A stretch of DNA of 64,000 nt, taken from NCBI GenBank assembly GCA_041399205.1, contig JAWKTK010000009.1:1-64000 (forward strand), read 5' to 3'. A program made the translations under genes and the position numbers. Numbering within the stretch: the stretch's first letter is position 1; each line of letters begins with the position of its first letter. The stretch is from JAGQOZ01 sp041399205. GTDB taxonomy: Bacteria; Planctomycetota; Planctomycetia; Pirellulales; Pirellulaceae. Shown here in pieces: positions 49,408 through 58,973 of the stretch. The notes below the pieces were generated by a model. The model did no database searches. It was not told where the DNA came from and saw nothing but the letters and a program-made list of their open reading frames with translations.

Positions 49408-51654
49408 CTACGTCAGATTTGCTTCTTCGACGATGATGCGATTGCCAACTACTTCAATGACTTGGACGGTAGCGCCTTTGTCAATCATTTCCCCGCCGGT
49501 GATGACGTTGACCAGTTCGTCGCCAAACATGGCTTTGCCAGAAGGTACCAGACGAGTGGTGGCGTGGCCGACTTCGCCCAACAGATGTTGGAAATGCGCC
49601 GTCGCTTCGCGTTGCGCCAGCGTTTCGTCTTGGCTGTGCGGCGGAGGTAGCATGACCTTGCCTAAAATCGGCGCACGGTGCAAATGTTTGCTTAGAAAGC
49701 CCAAGGCAATGGCGCCGGCTAGAAAAGCGCCCAGCACGGTGAAGACCGATTTGGGCAGTTGGTGCATTTGGTATTCGTTGGTGGGAATGATGAACGTTTG
49801 GCTGGCCAGAATCAATGACGCCAGTACCAAGCCGCCGCCACCCAAACCAAAAACGCCAAAACCAGGTATGACAAAAATCTCAATGGCAATGAAAATCATT
49901 CCGGTCAGGAACAGCATGATTTCCAAAACTTCGGCCGTACCGCTCAGGAAGTTGGCCCAAAAGTAAAGTACAAAACAGATCGTCGCAACAATGCCGCCAA
50001 GGCCGATGCCGGGTGATGAAAGTTCGATGTACATGGCAAAAATACCGATGACCAACAATAGACCGGCAACTTGGGGACGAGCCAACGCTTGGATGATTTC
50101 AAACGCCCAATTCGGTTTAACAAGCTCAGGCATGTCTTCCAGCGAATAGAGTTGCATCAGTTCGTTGAAGTTGTCTACTTGGAAACGAACAAAGCCTTGC
50201 TGTTCGGCCGTTTCACCGGTTAGCTGGAGAGTTCGATCGGTCGAAGTAATCGGTTCGCCTTGCACCCACGAATCGGCGTCTTCTCGCAATTGACACTCTT
50301 CCGGCGACATGTAGGCAATCATATCGCTTCCTGCGCGACTATATCGAAAGACCTGTGTTTCTGCGTCCAGCATGGACATCACGGTAGACCATGTCTTGTC
50401 CTTTTTGTAACCAATTTCTTGGATGGGCAAACGCACGTCTGCCAGTTGTTGTGTAGAAATGGACTGAGCACCGTCGCCGCCGATAGCGGCATTGGTTTTG
50501 GCGACAACGTGATCACAGGCAAACGCGACTAGCGCGGCGTCGGCCAGCGCTTCGTTTTCAATGTAGGCGACCGTGCGAATGGTGGAACGATCCAAATCAG
50601 CCAGGAAATTGGCCAACTGCAGGCTTTGCAAGATATCGCCGCCGGGGCTGTTGATTTCAATACAAACCAAGTTCAAAGGCTGAGCGGCTTGTCGCTGGTC
50701 AATCGCACTGATCACTCGATTCACTGCCTGCGCATTGACCGGCCCATCCAAGGCCACTCGGATCGCCTGCCATTCGCCGCCCATGGACGGGTCAAATTCC
50801 AAATTGCTGGCGGGGATTCCCAGTGCCGTTGCCAATTGCGTGCGATCATTCGCCAAATAGCTGGCAAAGCCCAGTTCACGCATCACGTCACCTCGGAACA
50901 AGCCCATTTCGCCGGCCGGAATGATGGTGTCGGCGGAAATAACGGTGCGTTGCGATTTCAATTCGTCCAGATCATCCGCCAAGGCAAACACGGTTCCGGT
51001 ACTGGTACGAACTTGATACACCTGGACGTTTTGGTCCAGCATGCCGATCGCCACGGCGGCGGGCACTGTGTTGCGACCTTCGGCAATTTCCACGTAACCT
51101 CGACGCTTGGTCTGCGCAATACCGCCTCGTTCACCCACACCGGCTTGGCCGAATTGAGCGTCTTCCGCAATGATGATTTCTTCGCATGCCAGCGCGACTA
51201 GGACCGCGTGACCGATCAGCGTTTTGGGGACGTAGGCCACGGTGCGGACGGCATGCAGACGACCTTCACTTTGCAAAAAACTGGCCAACGCCAAGCAACG
51301 TTCAAATTCGCTACCGCTGCCATCGCCGCCCAGTGGCGGTACGAATTCCAACACCAGCACAGGGCGATTTTCGGTGGCGACGTTCTGGGGCAAATTGTCC
51401 AGCAGTTGTTCGATAGCGCGTTTGATGCGAATGTCGTCCGAACCAGTGATGGGTGTGCGAATGCGGATGATTCGGCCCAAGCGATTTTGCGAATCGGATT
51501 CGTGCAGCGCCTGCGGACGATCGGCTTCGGCAGCTGCATTATTTTCCTGAGCGAACAGCTTGCCGGTTCGCATGCTGTCGACGACGACCGTGTCGTGAAG
51601 CGTAATGACGGCAAAGGTCATCCAACAAGCTAACAGCAACAGCGCACGCGACAT
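49408..51654 (-). CDS. NfeD-family membrane protein with two ClpP-like domains
   Basis: 748 residues from ATG 51654, intact. Signal/anchor at LLLLACWMTFAVITL. Two tandem ClpP/SppA-like domains: the first at residues about 60-280 (VLVLEFVPPLGGDGSG, GHAVLVALACEEII), the second at about 295-480 (VCIEINSPGGDILQSLQ, AYIENEALADAALVAFACD). Then membrane helices (AGLLLVIGIFAMYIEL, FVLYFWANFLSG, FVIPGFGVFGLGGGGLVLASL) and a C-terminal OB-fold NfeD domain (SGKAMFGDELVNVITGGEMI). The serine nucleophile expected after the Gly-Gly strand is not found in either domain (E-A-L-A-D-A in the second), so peptidase activity is doubtful. Its family is linked to membrane-protein quality control. Confidence 0.85.
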   Translation of the reverse strand: MSRALLLLACWMTFAVITLHDTVVVDSMRTGKLFAQENNAAAEADRPQALHESDSQNRLGRIIRIRTPITGSDDIRIKRAIEQLLDNLPQNVATENRPVLVLEFVPPLGGDGSGSEFERCLALASFLQSEGRLHAVRTVAYVPKTLIGHAVLVALACEEIIIAEDAQFGQAGVGERGGIAQTKRRGYVEIAEGRNTVPAAVAIGMLDQNVQVYQVRTSTGTVFALADDLDELKSQRTVISADTIIPAGEMGLFRGDVMRELGFASYLANDRTQLATALGIPASNLEFDPSMGGEWQAIRVALDGPVNAQAVNRVISAIDQRQAAQPLNLVCIEINSPGGDILQSLQLANFLADLDRSTIRTVAYIENEALADAALVAFACDHVVAKTNAAIGGDGAQSISTQQLADVRLPIQEIGYKKDKTWSTVMSMLDAETQVFRYSRAGSDMIAYMSPEECQLREDADSWVQGEPITSTDRTLQLTGETAEQQGFVRFQVDNFNELMQLYSLEDMPELVKPNWAFEIIQALARPQVAGLLLVIGIFAMYIELSSPGIGLGGIVATICFVLYFWANFLSGTAEVLEIMLFLTGMIFIAIEIFVIPGFGVFGLGGGGLVLASLILASQTFIIPTNEYQMHQLPKSVFTVLGAFLAGAIALGFLSKHLHRAPILGKVMLPPPHSQDETLAQREATAHFQHLLGEVGHATTRLVPSGKAMFGDELVNVITGGEMIDKGATVQVIEVVGNRIIVEEANLT

Positions 51655-51860
51655 GGTAGTTTTTTTCCGTTTGATACACGTCTGAATTTTGCGATCCTAA
51701 GCTCGCCGGTTGGCGACGACACAATCCTTGGCAGTTCATTATAGGATTCTGTTTGGCGGCGGGAAATATTGTGCCCGAAGCGACTGGCTGACAGAAAAAT
51801 TTGCTAAAAGCCGGGACTGCACGCAAACACGCCGAAGGCGGTGAACGTGTGACGAATGAT

Positions 51861-53096
51861 TCAATTCACGCCGCCCAAATAGGTCGCTCGGCGCACGCGT
51901 TCAATGCCCACGGCAAAAGCGGCAATTCGCAAAGAGACTTTGCGTTCTCTGGCGACATCCCAGACGTGATCGAACGCGCGTAGCATCAACGCGTCCAGCT
52001 CCTGTCGCACTCGATCCAGCGTCCAGCGATAATGCTGCCGGTTTTGCACCCATTCAAAGTAACTGGCGGAAACACCACCGGCATTGGCCAAGATATCCGG
52101 CAAGACGGTAATCCCGTTTTCCTGTAATACACGATCGGCTTCGGGCAAGACTGGGCCGTTAGCTGCTTCGACGATGGTTTTGGCGCGAATGGCCTGAGCG
52201 TTGCCTTCGTGAATCACGCCACCCAAGGCTGCCGGAATCAGAACGTCTACATCCAGTTCCAAGAGTTGTTGGTTCGATATGAGTTCACATTCGGAAAAAC
52301 CTTTCAGCGAATTTTGATTTTGATGGGCGTAGCGAATGGCGTCCATGACGGGAATGCCGTTGGGAGCATAGTAGGCGCCGCTCAAGTCGCTGATGGCAAC
52401 CACTTTGAAGTCGGCTTCGGACAGCAGTTTGGCCGCGTGCGAACCGACGTTTCCAAAACCTTGAATGGCCACCGTACAATCTTTGGCCTTCTTGCCCAAA
52501 CGACCAATCAGTTTGATGGTCAGAATTCCCACTTCTCGACCTGTCGCTTCTTCGCGTCCGGGCATGCCGAACAATTCAACCGGTTTGCTGGTGACCACGC
52601 CGGGGCTGAAGCCGTGATACTTGCCGTATTGATTCATGATCCAGGCCATGACGTCGGCATTCGTGCCCATGTCTGGCGCGGGAATATCGATGTCTGGCCC
52701 GATGACGTCGTGAATCTGATCGATAAAGACGCGAGTGATCCGTTCGAGTTCTCGGCGAGACAGTTCGCGAGGATTCAGTGCGATGCCTCCTTTGGCTCCA
52801 CCGTAAGGCAAATCCACCACCGCAGTTTTCCAGGTCATCAGCCGACGGCGGCCGGACTTCGTCCAAATCGACTTCTGGATGATACCCGCAAACCTCCTTT
52901 GAAGGGCCCGCGAGCATTATCCATGTTGCACTCGATAACCAATGAACGTTTGCAGCGAACCATCGTCCATTTCTATGGGAACTTGGACCTGAACTTCTCG
53001 TTTGGGTGTCAACAGTAGTGTACGCCAACTTTCCTCCAGGCCCAAAATGTCGGCCGCTTGATTGAAATAAAAGGTTGAAGATTCAAAGGCTCTCAT
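51861..53096 (-). CDS. gdhA: Glutamate dehydrogenase, frameshifted N-terminal third
   Basis: About 411 residues when corrected, from ATG 53096 (MRAFESSTFYFNQAADILGL). NAD-type Glu/Leu/Phe dehydrogenase family. Substrate Lys motif DLPYGGAKGGIALNP, dinucleotide motif GFGNVGSHAAKLL, and catalytic region MGTNADVMAWIMNQYGK and LIPAALGGVIHE are intact. Three single-base breaks cluster between 52838 and 52920 (after YRVQH, before RYHPEVDLDEV, before LMTWKTAVVDL). The upstream 52917-53123 part encodes the conserved N-terminus (VQVPIEMDDGSLQTFIGYR). Links carbon and nitrogen metabolism by reversible deamination of glutamate. The break cluster looks like local sequence error. Confidence 0.82.
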
Positions 53097-53216
53097 CAAG
53101 GTCGCTCGCTTTCTGTTCAACAAGAAGTCAAGTGCTCTAGGTAAAGTGTAGGCGGTAACCTAAAAATGTGGTGTGGCAATGATGATGATAAGTCAACAAA
53201 GTAAGCTGTCGCTTGC

Positions 53217-54578
53217 GTGAGGTTCGTACTGGACAACGAGACATCTGTGAAAAATCTTGAAGACAACGTAGATTATCGAATCTTCGGCGCTGAATTTGCG
53301 TGCGTGTATATCGCCAACACGTGCATGACCATGGCCATGAGCTTATTGTTCCGCTACGCCGATTTTGTGAGATTTCTGGGCGGAACAGAAGTGGACTTAG
53401 GCTGGATTGTGGGATTAGGCACCGTCGGCGCCATCTGCATGCGAGTATTCCAGGGCGTGGCCATTGATCGAGTGGGTGCGGGCCGCATTTGGCTAGGTTC
53501 GCTGCTGATGGTCATCTTTAGTTTGGCGTGTCACTTGCAGATTGAAGATGTCCACAGTGTTTGGATCTATCTGGTTCGCATCTTGTTCATGACGGGAATG
53601 GCCGGTTCGTTTGGCGCGTCCATCACATTTGTTTCGCAGAAAACACCCAAGCATCGTACGGGCGAAATGATCGGGCTGCTCGGTTCGTCCGGCTTTATCG
53701 GCATGGCGATCGGTCCCAGCGTGGTCGACTATCTAATGCGAACCGACGAATTAAACCGCACGGTGATCAATCGACCGTTCTGGGTGTCGATGGCGTTGAT
53801 CGGCGCAGCATTCTTGTCGGCCAGCGTTGCCAGCATCCTAGGCGCGAAAATGCAAACGTCGCATAAGCCCAAGCGACGTTCCTCACGACGCGTACGCACT
53901 CCTGTCTGGTGGTTGGTTCGACGCTATCACCCCGGCGCCATCTTGGTGATGGGCATTGCCATGGGAGTCGGAATCAATATTCCGTTTGCGTTTGTGCGCC
54001 CGTTTGCTCGAGAACTAAACATTACCGGCATTGGACCTTATTTCTTGGTCTATGCGGGAACGGCGTTTACCGTGCGGCTGTTTTGTCGCAAGCTGCCGGA
54101 TGTGTGGGGTGTGCGACCGGCGGTGTTGGTCGGCACAAGTTTTCTGGCCGCCAGTATGTTTTCCTTTGCCTTGGTCTCTAGCGAATGGACGTTGTTGCTA
54201 CCCGCGGCCTTAGGCGGAGTAGCACATGCATTTGTCTTTCCCGCAGCGATGGCGGGAGGCAGTCTATCGTTTCCGCTGCGTTACCGAGGCCTAGCGACAA
54301 CTTTGATGTTGACTATGTTTGACCTTGGCAACTTGGCGGGGCAGCCTGTGTTTGGAACGTTGGTTAGCTGGGTTGAACCGACGGGTTGGCCCGCGTATCC
54401 CCTGACATTTTCATTGGCGGGTTGTTTGCTGGTATTGTTCGCCGGAATGTATTGGGCGCTAAGCACAGAAGCGGCGAAGGAGCCAGATTCTGGCGAATTT
54501 TCCGTAGGGATTGTTCGAACGGCAGATATAATGGCGGCCAATACATCCGAAACCTCGACAGAATGGCTGAAACCATGA
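53217..54578 (+). CDS. MFS transporter
   Basis: 453 residues from GTG 53217; an alternative GTG 53247 is equally possible. Twelve hydrophobic segments are readable (for example VYIANTCMTMAMSLLF, LGWIVGLGTVGAICM, IWLGSLLMVIFSLACHL, GAILVMGIAMGVGINI). The cytoplasmic loop between helices 2 and 3 has FQGVAIDRVGAGRIW, the G-x-x-x-D-R-x-G-x-R/K-like MFS signature. It belongs to a drug/small-molecule-type MFS clade. Substrate unknown. Its stop overlaps the start of the next gene by 4 bp (ATGA). Confidence 0.8.
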   Translation: MRFVLDNETSVKNLEDNVDYRIFGAEFACVYIANTCMTMAMSLLFRYADFVRFLGGTEVDLGWIVGLGTVGAICMRVFQGVAIDRVGAGRIWLGSLLMVIFSLACHLQIEDVHSVWIYLVRILFMTGMAGSFGASITFVSQKTPKHRTGEMIGLLGSSGFIGMAIGPSVVDYLMRTDELNRTVINRPFWVSMALIGAAFLSASVASILGAKMQTSHKPKRRSSRRVRTPVWWLVRRYHPGAILVMGIAMGVGINIPFAFVRPFARELNITGIGPYFLVYAGTAFTVRLFCRKLPDVWGVRPAVLVGTSFLAASMFSFALVSSEWTLLLPAALGGVAHAFVFPAAMAGGSLSFPLRYRGLATTLMLTMFDLGNLAGQPVFGTLVSWVEPTGWPAYPLTFSLAGCLLVLFAGMYWALSTEAAKEPDSGEFSVGIVRTADIMAANTSETSTEWLKP

Positions 54579-54879
54579 TTCGCAAATCTCGATCTCGTTT
54601 TCTTTCACTCGTGGCGGCCTTGGTACTTTTCGGCAGTGGCCTGAGTATCGTTGTTGCTGAATCGGATTCGGTTCCTTCGTTTGAATGGTCCAAGCCTCAG
54701 ATTCGTCAGCGCATGCAAGAAGTGCTACAGAAGCAATTGGACCAACTGGACAGTCAGCTGCAAGCGGAAACGACGGCAGTGGAAACGCTAGAAAAACAGT
54801 TGGCCGAAAAAAGAAGCGAATCCAAATCTTGGAACAGACCAAACTGAAACTGGCGGATCGAGTTCAGGTTTGGAAGTAG
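54575..54879 (+). CDS. Small secreted coiled-coil protein, homopolymer frameshift
   Basis: ATG 54575 overlaps the MFS stop. The N-terminus is a signal peptide (FLSLVAALVLFGSGLSIVVA), followed by a heptad-like helix (QMQEVLQKQLDQLDSQLQA-type, then ETLEKQLAEK). The uncorrected frame ends at 54847 (KSWNRPN). Dropping or adding one A in the A6 run at about 54806 continues the coiled coil as KKRIQILEQTKLKLADRVQVWK to TAG 54877-54879, which I prefer (about 101 residues). Function unknown; translational coupling suggests a link with the transporter. Confidence 0.55.
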
Positions 54880-54903
54880 GGATTGCCAGTGATTCACGCG
54901 GTA

Positions 54904-55974
54904 TTACGGCTGTGGCTTGAGTTCGGCCAAGTATCGTTGCATGCGAATGTCTAGCATCTTCACGTCGCTTCCAAACGCACTGATAAAGTCACGAACTCGA
55001 TCTGCATGGCCATACGGCACAAACGAATCGCGTTGATAAAGCCGTTTCAGGTAGTTGGCATACGCCGCGGGTTCTCGTTCCGTCAAATAAAACGTCAACG
55101 CCCAAGCGTAGGCATAGGCGACGTCTGGATTGCGTTGAAACAGACGATCATTCTGAATCAGTTCTTGCAGCACACTGACGGAGTCCTCTGGTTTGATTCG
55201 CTCGGCATAGGTGCCTAGCTGCGTCCAATTGACGCGATCATGGAGGCTGCGGTATTCTTGCGAATTCCAAACACCGGGTCGTTCAAACAGAGTGCCGATG
55301 CCTTCGGCCACCCAGGTAGGAACAGCGCCGAAGCGGCGGTGGATGCCGACGTTGAAGGCGGTTTGATGAGCGGCTTCGTGAATGATGGTTTCGGCATTCA
55401 CCGACCAGTCTCGGCCTTCTGATCGAGCGGCATCGAACAGGTAGATGCGGTTCGTCTTGGAGTCGTAGAAGCCCAGCGTGTTTTGCATGGACTTGGGTGC
55501 GTACTGCAAGTAGATAGCGCGACTTGGAAAGACGACAGCCACTAAAGGGAAGTATGGTTCGTCGATCGGTATGCGACGCACTGAAAAATAGTGCGTGAAG
55601 TCTCGATAGAGTTGTTCGAATCGGTCGGCCCAAACGTCTCGCTGCCCAATGGGATGGACCACCAGAAATTTCCCAGTTCTGGAAACGTCGTAGCCTTTGA
55701 ATTCACGTAGCAACGCACCTTGCAATTCCGCTTGCGAGACGGCCGAAAACTGGTCACTGGTCTTCGCGTAGTGAGTCACAGAATTCGGCTGAAACGTTTG
55801 AATCTGACCGTCTCGCGATAACAGTGTGATTTCTTGTTCGTTCCAAAACAGCGGCTTGCCTTCGATGACGCCACTGCCAACTCGCAAACTGACAGTTTGT
55901 GCGATTGCTGATTGTCTAGCCGCAATGGGAGCAACAACGACAACAGCCAAGATCAAGAGTTGCGTGCGGAGCAT
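54904..55974 (-). CDS. Secreted DUF1570 metallopeptidase-like protein
   Basis: 356 residues from ATG 55974, with a signal peptide (LLILAVVVVAPIAARQSAIA). The DUF1570 domain includes a gluzincin-type zinc motif, IIHEAAHQTAFN (H-E-x-x-H), and a downstream glutamate candidate in WVAEGIGTLFERPG. Many planctomycete genomes have several such proteins of unknown substrate. The C-terminal region (YAWALTFYLTEREPAAYANYL) matches the family. Single gene, likely periplasmic. Confidence 0.8.
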   Translation of the reverse strand: MLRTQLLILAVVVVAPIAARQSAIAQTVSLRVGSGVIEGKPLFWNEQEITLLSRDGQIQTFQPNSVTHYAKTSDQFSAVSQAELQGALLREFKGYDVSRTGKFLVVHPIGQRDVWADRFEQLYRDFTHYFSVRRIPIDEPYFPLVAVVFPSRAIYLQYAPKSMQNTLGFYDSKTNRIYLFDAARSEGRDWSVNAETIIHEAAHQTAFNVGIHRRFGAVPTWVAEGIGTLFERPGVWNSQEYRSLHDRVNWTQLGTYAERIKPEDSVSVLQELIQNDRLFQRNPDVAYAYAWALTFYLTEREPAAYANYLKRLYQRDSFVPYGHADRVRDFISAFGSDVKMLDIRMQRYLAELKPQP

Positions 55975-56470
55975 CGGTCACCGTTTTTCGCGAAGTTAGA
56001 AACCTGAATTCATTTGTCCGCCAAAAGATACGCTACGACACGACGACATCACATTTTGGGTTCGGTGGCCCATGCTAAACGGACCGCTTGATCATCGGGA
56101 AATGGCGGTATTGCAGACTATTCCGCCGCGTTGTTGCGTTTTTGCAACACACTTCCATCCGCGCGAAAGTCTCTTCGATAAACACGAAAGGCGCGAAGAA
56201 CGGTGTTGAAGTTCGGCTTTTCATCGACGGGTGATGGCGAGGCGAAATCAACAATGAAGACAGATCGAATACAAGAATGCTCAAGCTTTATTGCGATCTC
56301 GGTATGTAATACCGGACCGGCAACGGTATCTAACGGTTCTGCCACGCTGCGTAATCATTAGAACGTGTTGTAGTACCAGACGTTTTCTGCGAATAGAGTA
56401 TTCTGGCGGACGAGCGTATTCAGCTAAGTCCGAGGCTTGGAGGGCGAAGAACCATTTGTGAAGATACTGG
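55975..56470. other. Intergenic, no gene seen
   Basis: About 500 bp between two minus-strand genes. Short ORFs overlap (56075-56345, minus) and contain a FRVYRRDFRADGSVLQKRNNA stretch of unclear meaning; none has a ribosome-binding site or family. It should hold the promoter of the DUF1570 gene. No terminator or repeat recognised. Confidence 0.35.
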
Positions 56471-57700
56471 CTACTCCGACCGGTTTTGTGGGTAACTGTC
56501 AGTGCTTCTCGCATTCGACAATCCATTCGCGCAGAAGCGAAACAGAATCTCTTCTGCTTTGCGCAGTTGGTCAATCGCAATCCATTCGTCGGCAGTGTGT
56601 GCTTGTTCAATCGAACCAGGACCGAAGACGATGGTGGGAATTCCGGCGGTTGCTACGGTACCTGCGTTCGTACCAAACGGCACGCCAATGGCATGAGACG
56701 CGATGTCCGTTGCCTCGGCCGCGGCGATGAAACGCTGGCTTAGTGACTGATTGTTGTTACTGGCTAATCCCAACGATTTTAGATAGGGCGGATCGTGCAT
56801 TATTCGTTCACCCAAATTGGTTTCTTGCTGAACGAACTGAATGACTTCTTGATAGATGGCGTCGGCATCTTCGTTGGGCCAGAGGCGGCGATCAATTTCG
56901 ATGGTACAGCGATCGGGAACGGTGTTGACGGAAACACCTCCGGCAATCGTGCCGACACTCAACGACGGCGGCGTTAGCAACGGATAGGACGCTTCCGCAT
57001 GGCAAATTCGATTGGCATATTTTTCTAATGCGACCAGAACTTGCGCCATGGTGTAGAACGCATTTTCGCCTTGGCCAGGACTCGAGCTATGAGCGGCCTT
57101 GCCTATGGTATGGCATTTCCAGCGAACGGTCCCTTTATGCGCCACCACCACGTTCAGTTCGGTCGGTTCGGCCACAATGGCAGCGTCGGGCAAGCGGTCA
57201 AGAAATGGAAATTGCCCGGTGGACCAGCTTTCGGCCAGGTGCTGAATTCCGTCAAAGCCGTTTTCTTCGTTGATGGTGCACGCCATCAAGATGGTTGGCG
57301 CGTGGACAGGTTTTTCTTTCATTAATCGGCTACATACCGCCAGCATGGTCGCCATGCCACCTTTGATGTCACACGAACCTCGTCCCCAAATTTTCCCGCG
57401 TTCGTTTTTTCCCGAAAACGGTTCGATGGTCATTCCTGTGACGGGCACCGTATCCTGATGCGCTTCCAGCAACAGCAATCCGTTGGCTCCCTTCGCGCCG
57501 TGCGGATCGAATAAGGCGACAATGTTGTCTCGTTTCGGCAGGACAGACTGTCGTTGTGACGGAATCTGTTGCTGGGTAAAGACTTGCTCCAAAAAATCGG
57601 TTACTCGACATTCCAAATAAGGCGCATCAGTTTGGTCCGAACCCATCGGGTTAACGCTGGGGATGCGGACCAGTTGTTGGGTGAGTTCGACAACGTCCAT
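56471..57700 (-). CDS. M20 family deacylase (ArgE/DapE-like)
   Basis: 409 residues from ATG 57700 (MDVVELTQQLVRIPSVNPMG). Metal-binding motifs of the ArgE/DapE/CPG2 fold: LLEAHQDTVPV (His, Asp), GRGSCDIKGGMA (bridging Asp), TINEENGFDGI (catalytic Glu and metal Glu), IVAEPTELN, and the C-terminal FGPGSIEQAHTADEW His. The lid/dimer domain is at HKGTVRWKCHTIGKAAHSS. It hydrolyses an N-acyl amino acid or peptide. Whether it is acetylornithine deacetylase, succinyl-DAP desuccinylase or another cannot be told from sequence alone. Confidence 0.82.
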   Translation of the reverse strand: MDVVELTQQLVRIPSVNPMGSDQTDAPYLECRVTDFLEQVFTQQQIPSQRQSVLPKRDNIVALFDPHGAKGANGLLLLEAHQDTVPVTGMTIEPFSGKNERGKIWGRGSCDIKGGMATMLAVCSRLMKEKPVHAPTILMACTINEENGFDGIQHLAESWSTGQFPFLDRLPDAAIVAEPTELNVVVAHKGTVRWKCHTIGKAAHSSSPGQGENAFYTMAQVLVALEKYANRICHAEASYPLLTPPSLSVGTIAGGVSVNTVPDRCTIEIDRRLWPNEDADAIYQEVIQFVQQETNLGERIMHDPPYLKSLGLASNNNQSLSQRFIAAAEATDIASHAIGVPFGTNAGTVATAGIPTIVFGPGSIEQAHTADEWIAIDQLRKAEEILFRFCANGLSNARSTDSYPQNRSE

Positions 57701-57844
57701 GACTGGTTCAACTATATTTTTCTAGTTTTACTGAAAACAAATTTGTTCGCGGTTTGAGTATCGGATCTTGCTTGTACTAGCGTGCCGAGCGGGACTGATC
57801 GTTCGGCTTGACCCTGCCGTAAGCAAGGACTACCATCCGTCTGG

Positions 57845-57868
57845 ACTCGACGAACAGGTCGAGTTTTT
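57845..57868 (+). terminator. Short hairpin with T-run upstream of nuoA
   Basis: ACTCGAC/GTCGAGT (7 bp) with loop GAACAG, then TTTTT. It lies on the strand of nuoA, just before the CRP-like site, so it may isolate the operon from upstream readthrough or act in a leader. Confidence 0.6.
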
Positions 57869-57880
57869 GTTTAATGGGCC

Positions 57881-57898
57881 TTGTGATATTATTCACAA
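57881..57898. promoter_or_regulatory. CRP/FNR-type palindrome upstream of nuoA
   Basis: TTGTGATATTATTCACAA contains TGTGA, six bases, TCACA, the consensus half-site spacing of CRP-family regulators, with a perfect dyad. It ends 48 bp before the nuoA ATG, in a good position for regulating the complex I operon. The regulator in this organism is unknown. Confidence 0.55.
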
Positions 57899-57946
57899 AG
57901 TCCTTTCTGGTGCCCCTAAGTTTATATCCACTCGTGGTTTGAGACG

Positions 57947-58339
57947 ATGGCTGTCCTACCTGTTTTCTTATTTGCGCTTGCGGCCATAGGCCAAGCGGTT
58001 GCCATGTTGGTAATCGGTTATTTGTTGGGTCCCAAACGCAACAGTAAGGTGAAACGCATGCCGTATGAAAGCGGCATGGATCCCGTCCATGATACTCGGC
58101 GGCGATTCGATGTACGGTTTCACCTGGTGGCCATTGCGTTTCTGATTTTTGACGTGGAGCTGTTGTTTATTTATCCCTGGGCCGTGGCCAGTCGGAATCC
58201 GCAAGGTGTTGACGCGGCGATTAATTCCGGATTGGTCTCTAGTCGAGGCATCGTGTTTGGCGGAGTTTTGTTTTTCTTGCTCCTGGTCATAGCGGGGCTG
58301 GTTTACGAATGGCGAAAGGGTGTGCTGAAATGGCGATAG
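57947..58339 (+). CDS. nuoA: NADH-quinone oxidoreductase subunit A
   Basis: 130 residues from ATG 57947 (MAVLPVFLFALAAIGQAVAM), the first gene of the complex I operon. It is a small membrane subunit with three helices (PVFLFALAAIGQAVAMLVIG, LVAIAFLIFDVELLFIYPW, GVLFFLLLVIAGLVYEW) and the conserved loop KRMPYESGMDPV ... RFDVRFH, which contributes to the quinone-site region. Its end overlaps the start of nuoB by several bases. Confidence 0.92.
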   Translation: MAVLPVFLFALAAIGQAVAMLVIGYLLGPKRNSKVKRMPYESGMDPVHDTRRRFDVRFHLVAIAFLIFDVELLFIYPWAVASRNPQGVDAAINSGLVSSRGIVFGGVLFFLLLVIAGLVYEWRKGVLKWR

Positions 58340-58902
58340 AAGAGCTTCCCGACAACGTGATGATCAGCAAGTTGGACGAATTGGCCAACTGGTGTCGCAA
58401 GAATAGTTTGTGGCCGATGCCGTTCGCTACTGCCTGCTGCGGCATTGAGTTGATGGCCACCGGTGCCAGTCGTCACGATCTGGCTCGTTTTGGAGCCGAA
58501 GTCTTTCGCTTTAGTCCTCGGCAATGTGACCTGATGATTGTAGCAGGCCGAGTGGTCATGAAAATGTTGCCCGTGCTGCAGCGAATCTGGTCGCAGATGA
58601 ACGAACCCAAATGGTGCATTTCCATGGGCGCCTGTGCGTCGACCGGCGGTGTGTTCGATACGTATTGTGTCGTACAAGGCATCGATCGCTTTATTCCCGT
58701 CGACATGTACATTCCCGGCTGTCCACCTCGTCCAGAACAGCTGATTCAAGGCATCATTGATCTCCAGGACAAGATTCAACGCGAAGGTACTGTGCTGGGA
58801 GACGAGTTTGATCGACCGGAACGTCAGCTTCGGAAGCGAGCGTTAACGGAGCTGCCCATTATTGGACAAACGCCGGTCTTCGCTCCGCATCTGCGAGATT
58901 AG
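58330..58902 (+). CDS. nuoB: NADH-quinone oxidoreductase subunit B
   Basis: 190 residues from ATG 58330 (MAIEELPDNVMISKLDELAN). An earlier ATG at 58309 overlaps nuoA more deeply. It binds the N2 [4Fe-4S] cluster, with cysteines in ATACCGIELMATGASR (adjacent pair), SMGACASTGGVF and VPGCPPRPEQ-like YIPGCPPRPEQ. It is part of the peripheral arm next to the quinone site. Confidence 0.93.
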   Translation: MAIEELPDNVMISKLDELANWCRKNSLWPMPFATACCGIELMATGASRHDLARFGAEVFRFSPRQCDLMIVAGRVVMKMLPVLQRIWSQMNEPKWCISMGACASTGGVFDTYCVVQGIDRFIPVDMYIPGCPPRPEQLIQGIIDLQDKIQREGTVLGDEFDRPERQLRKRALTELPIIGQTPVFAPHLRD

Positions 58903-58973
58903 GCAACTAACAATCACGGCAGAATTTTCGCCGCTCGTTATTCGGTCGCACATGGGAACAAAGAGGAAGTTTT

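Noticed and set aside
56075..56345. Overlapping minus-strand ORFs
   Set aside because: Two frames overlap, neither has a supported start, and no domain is visible.
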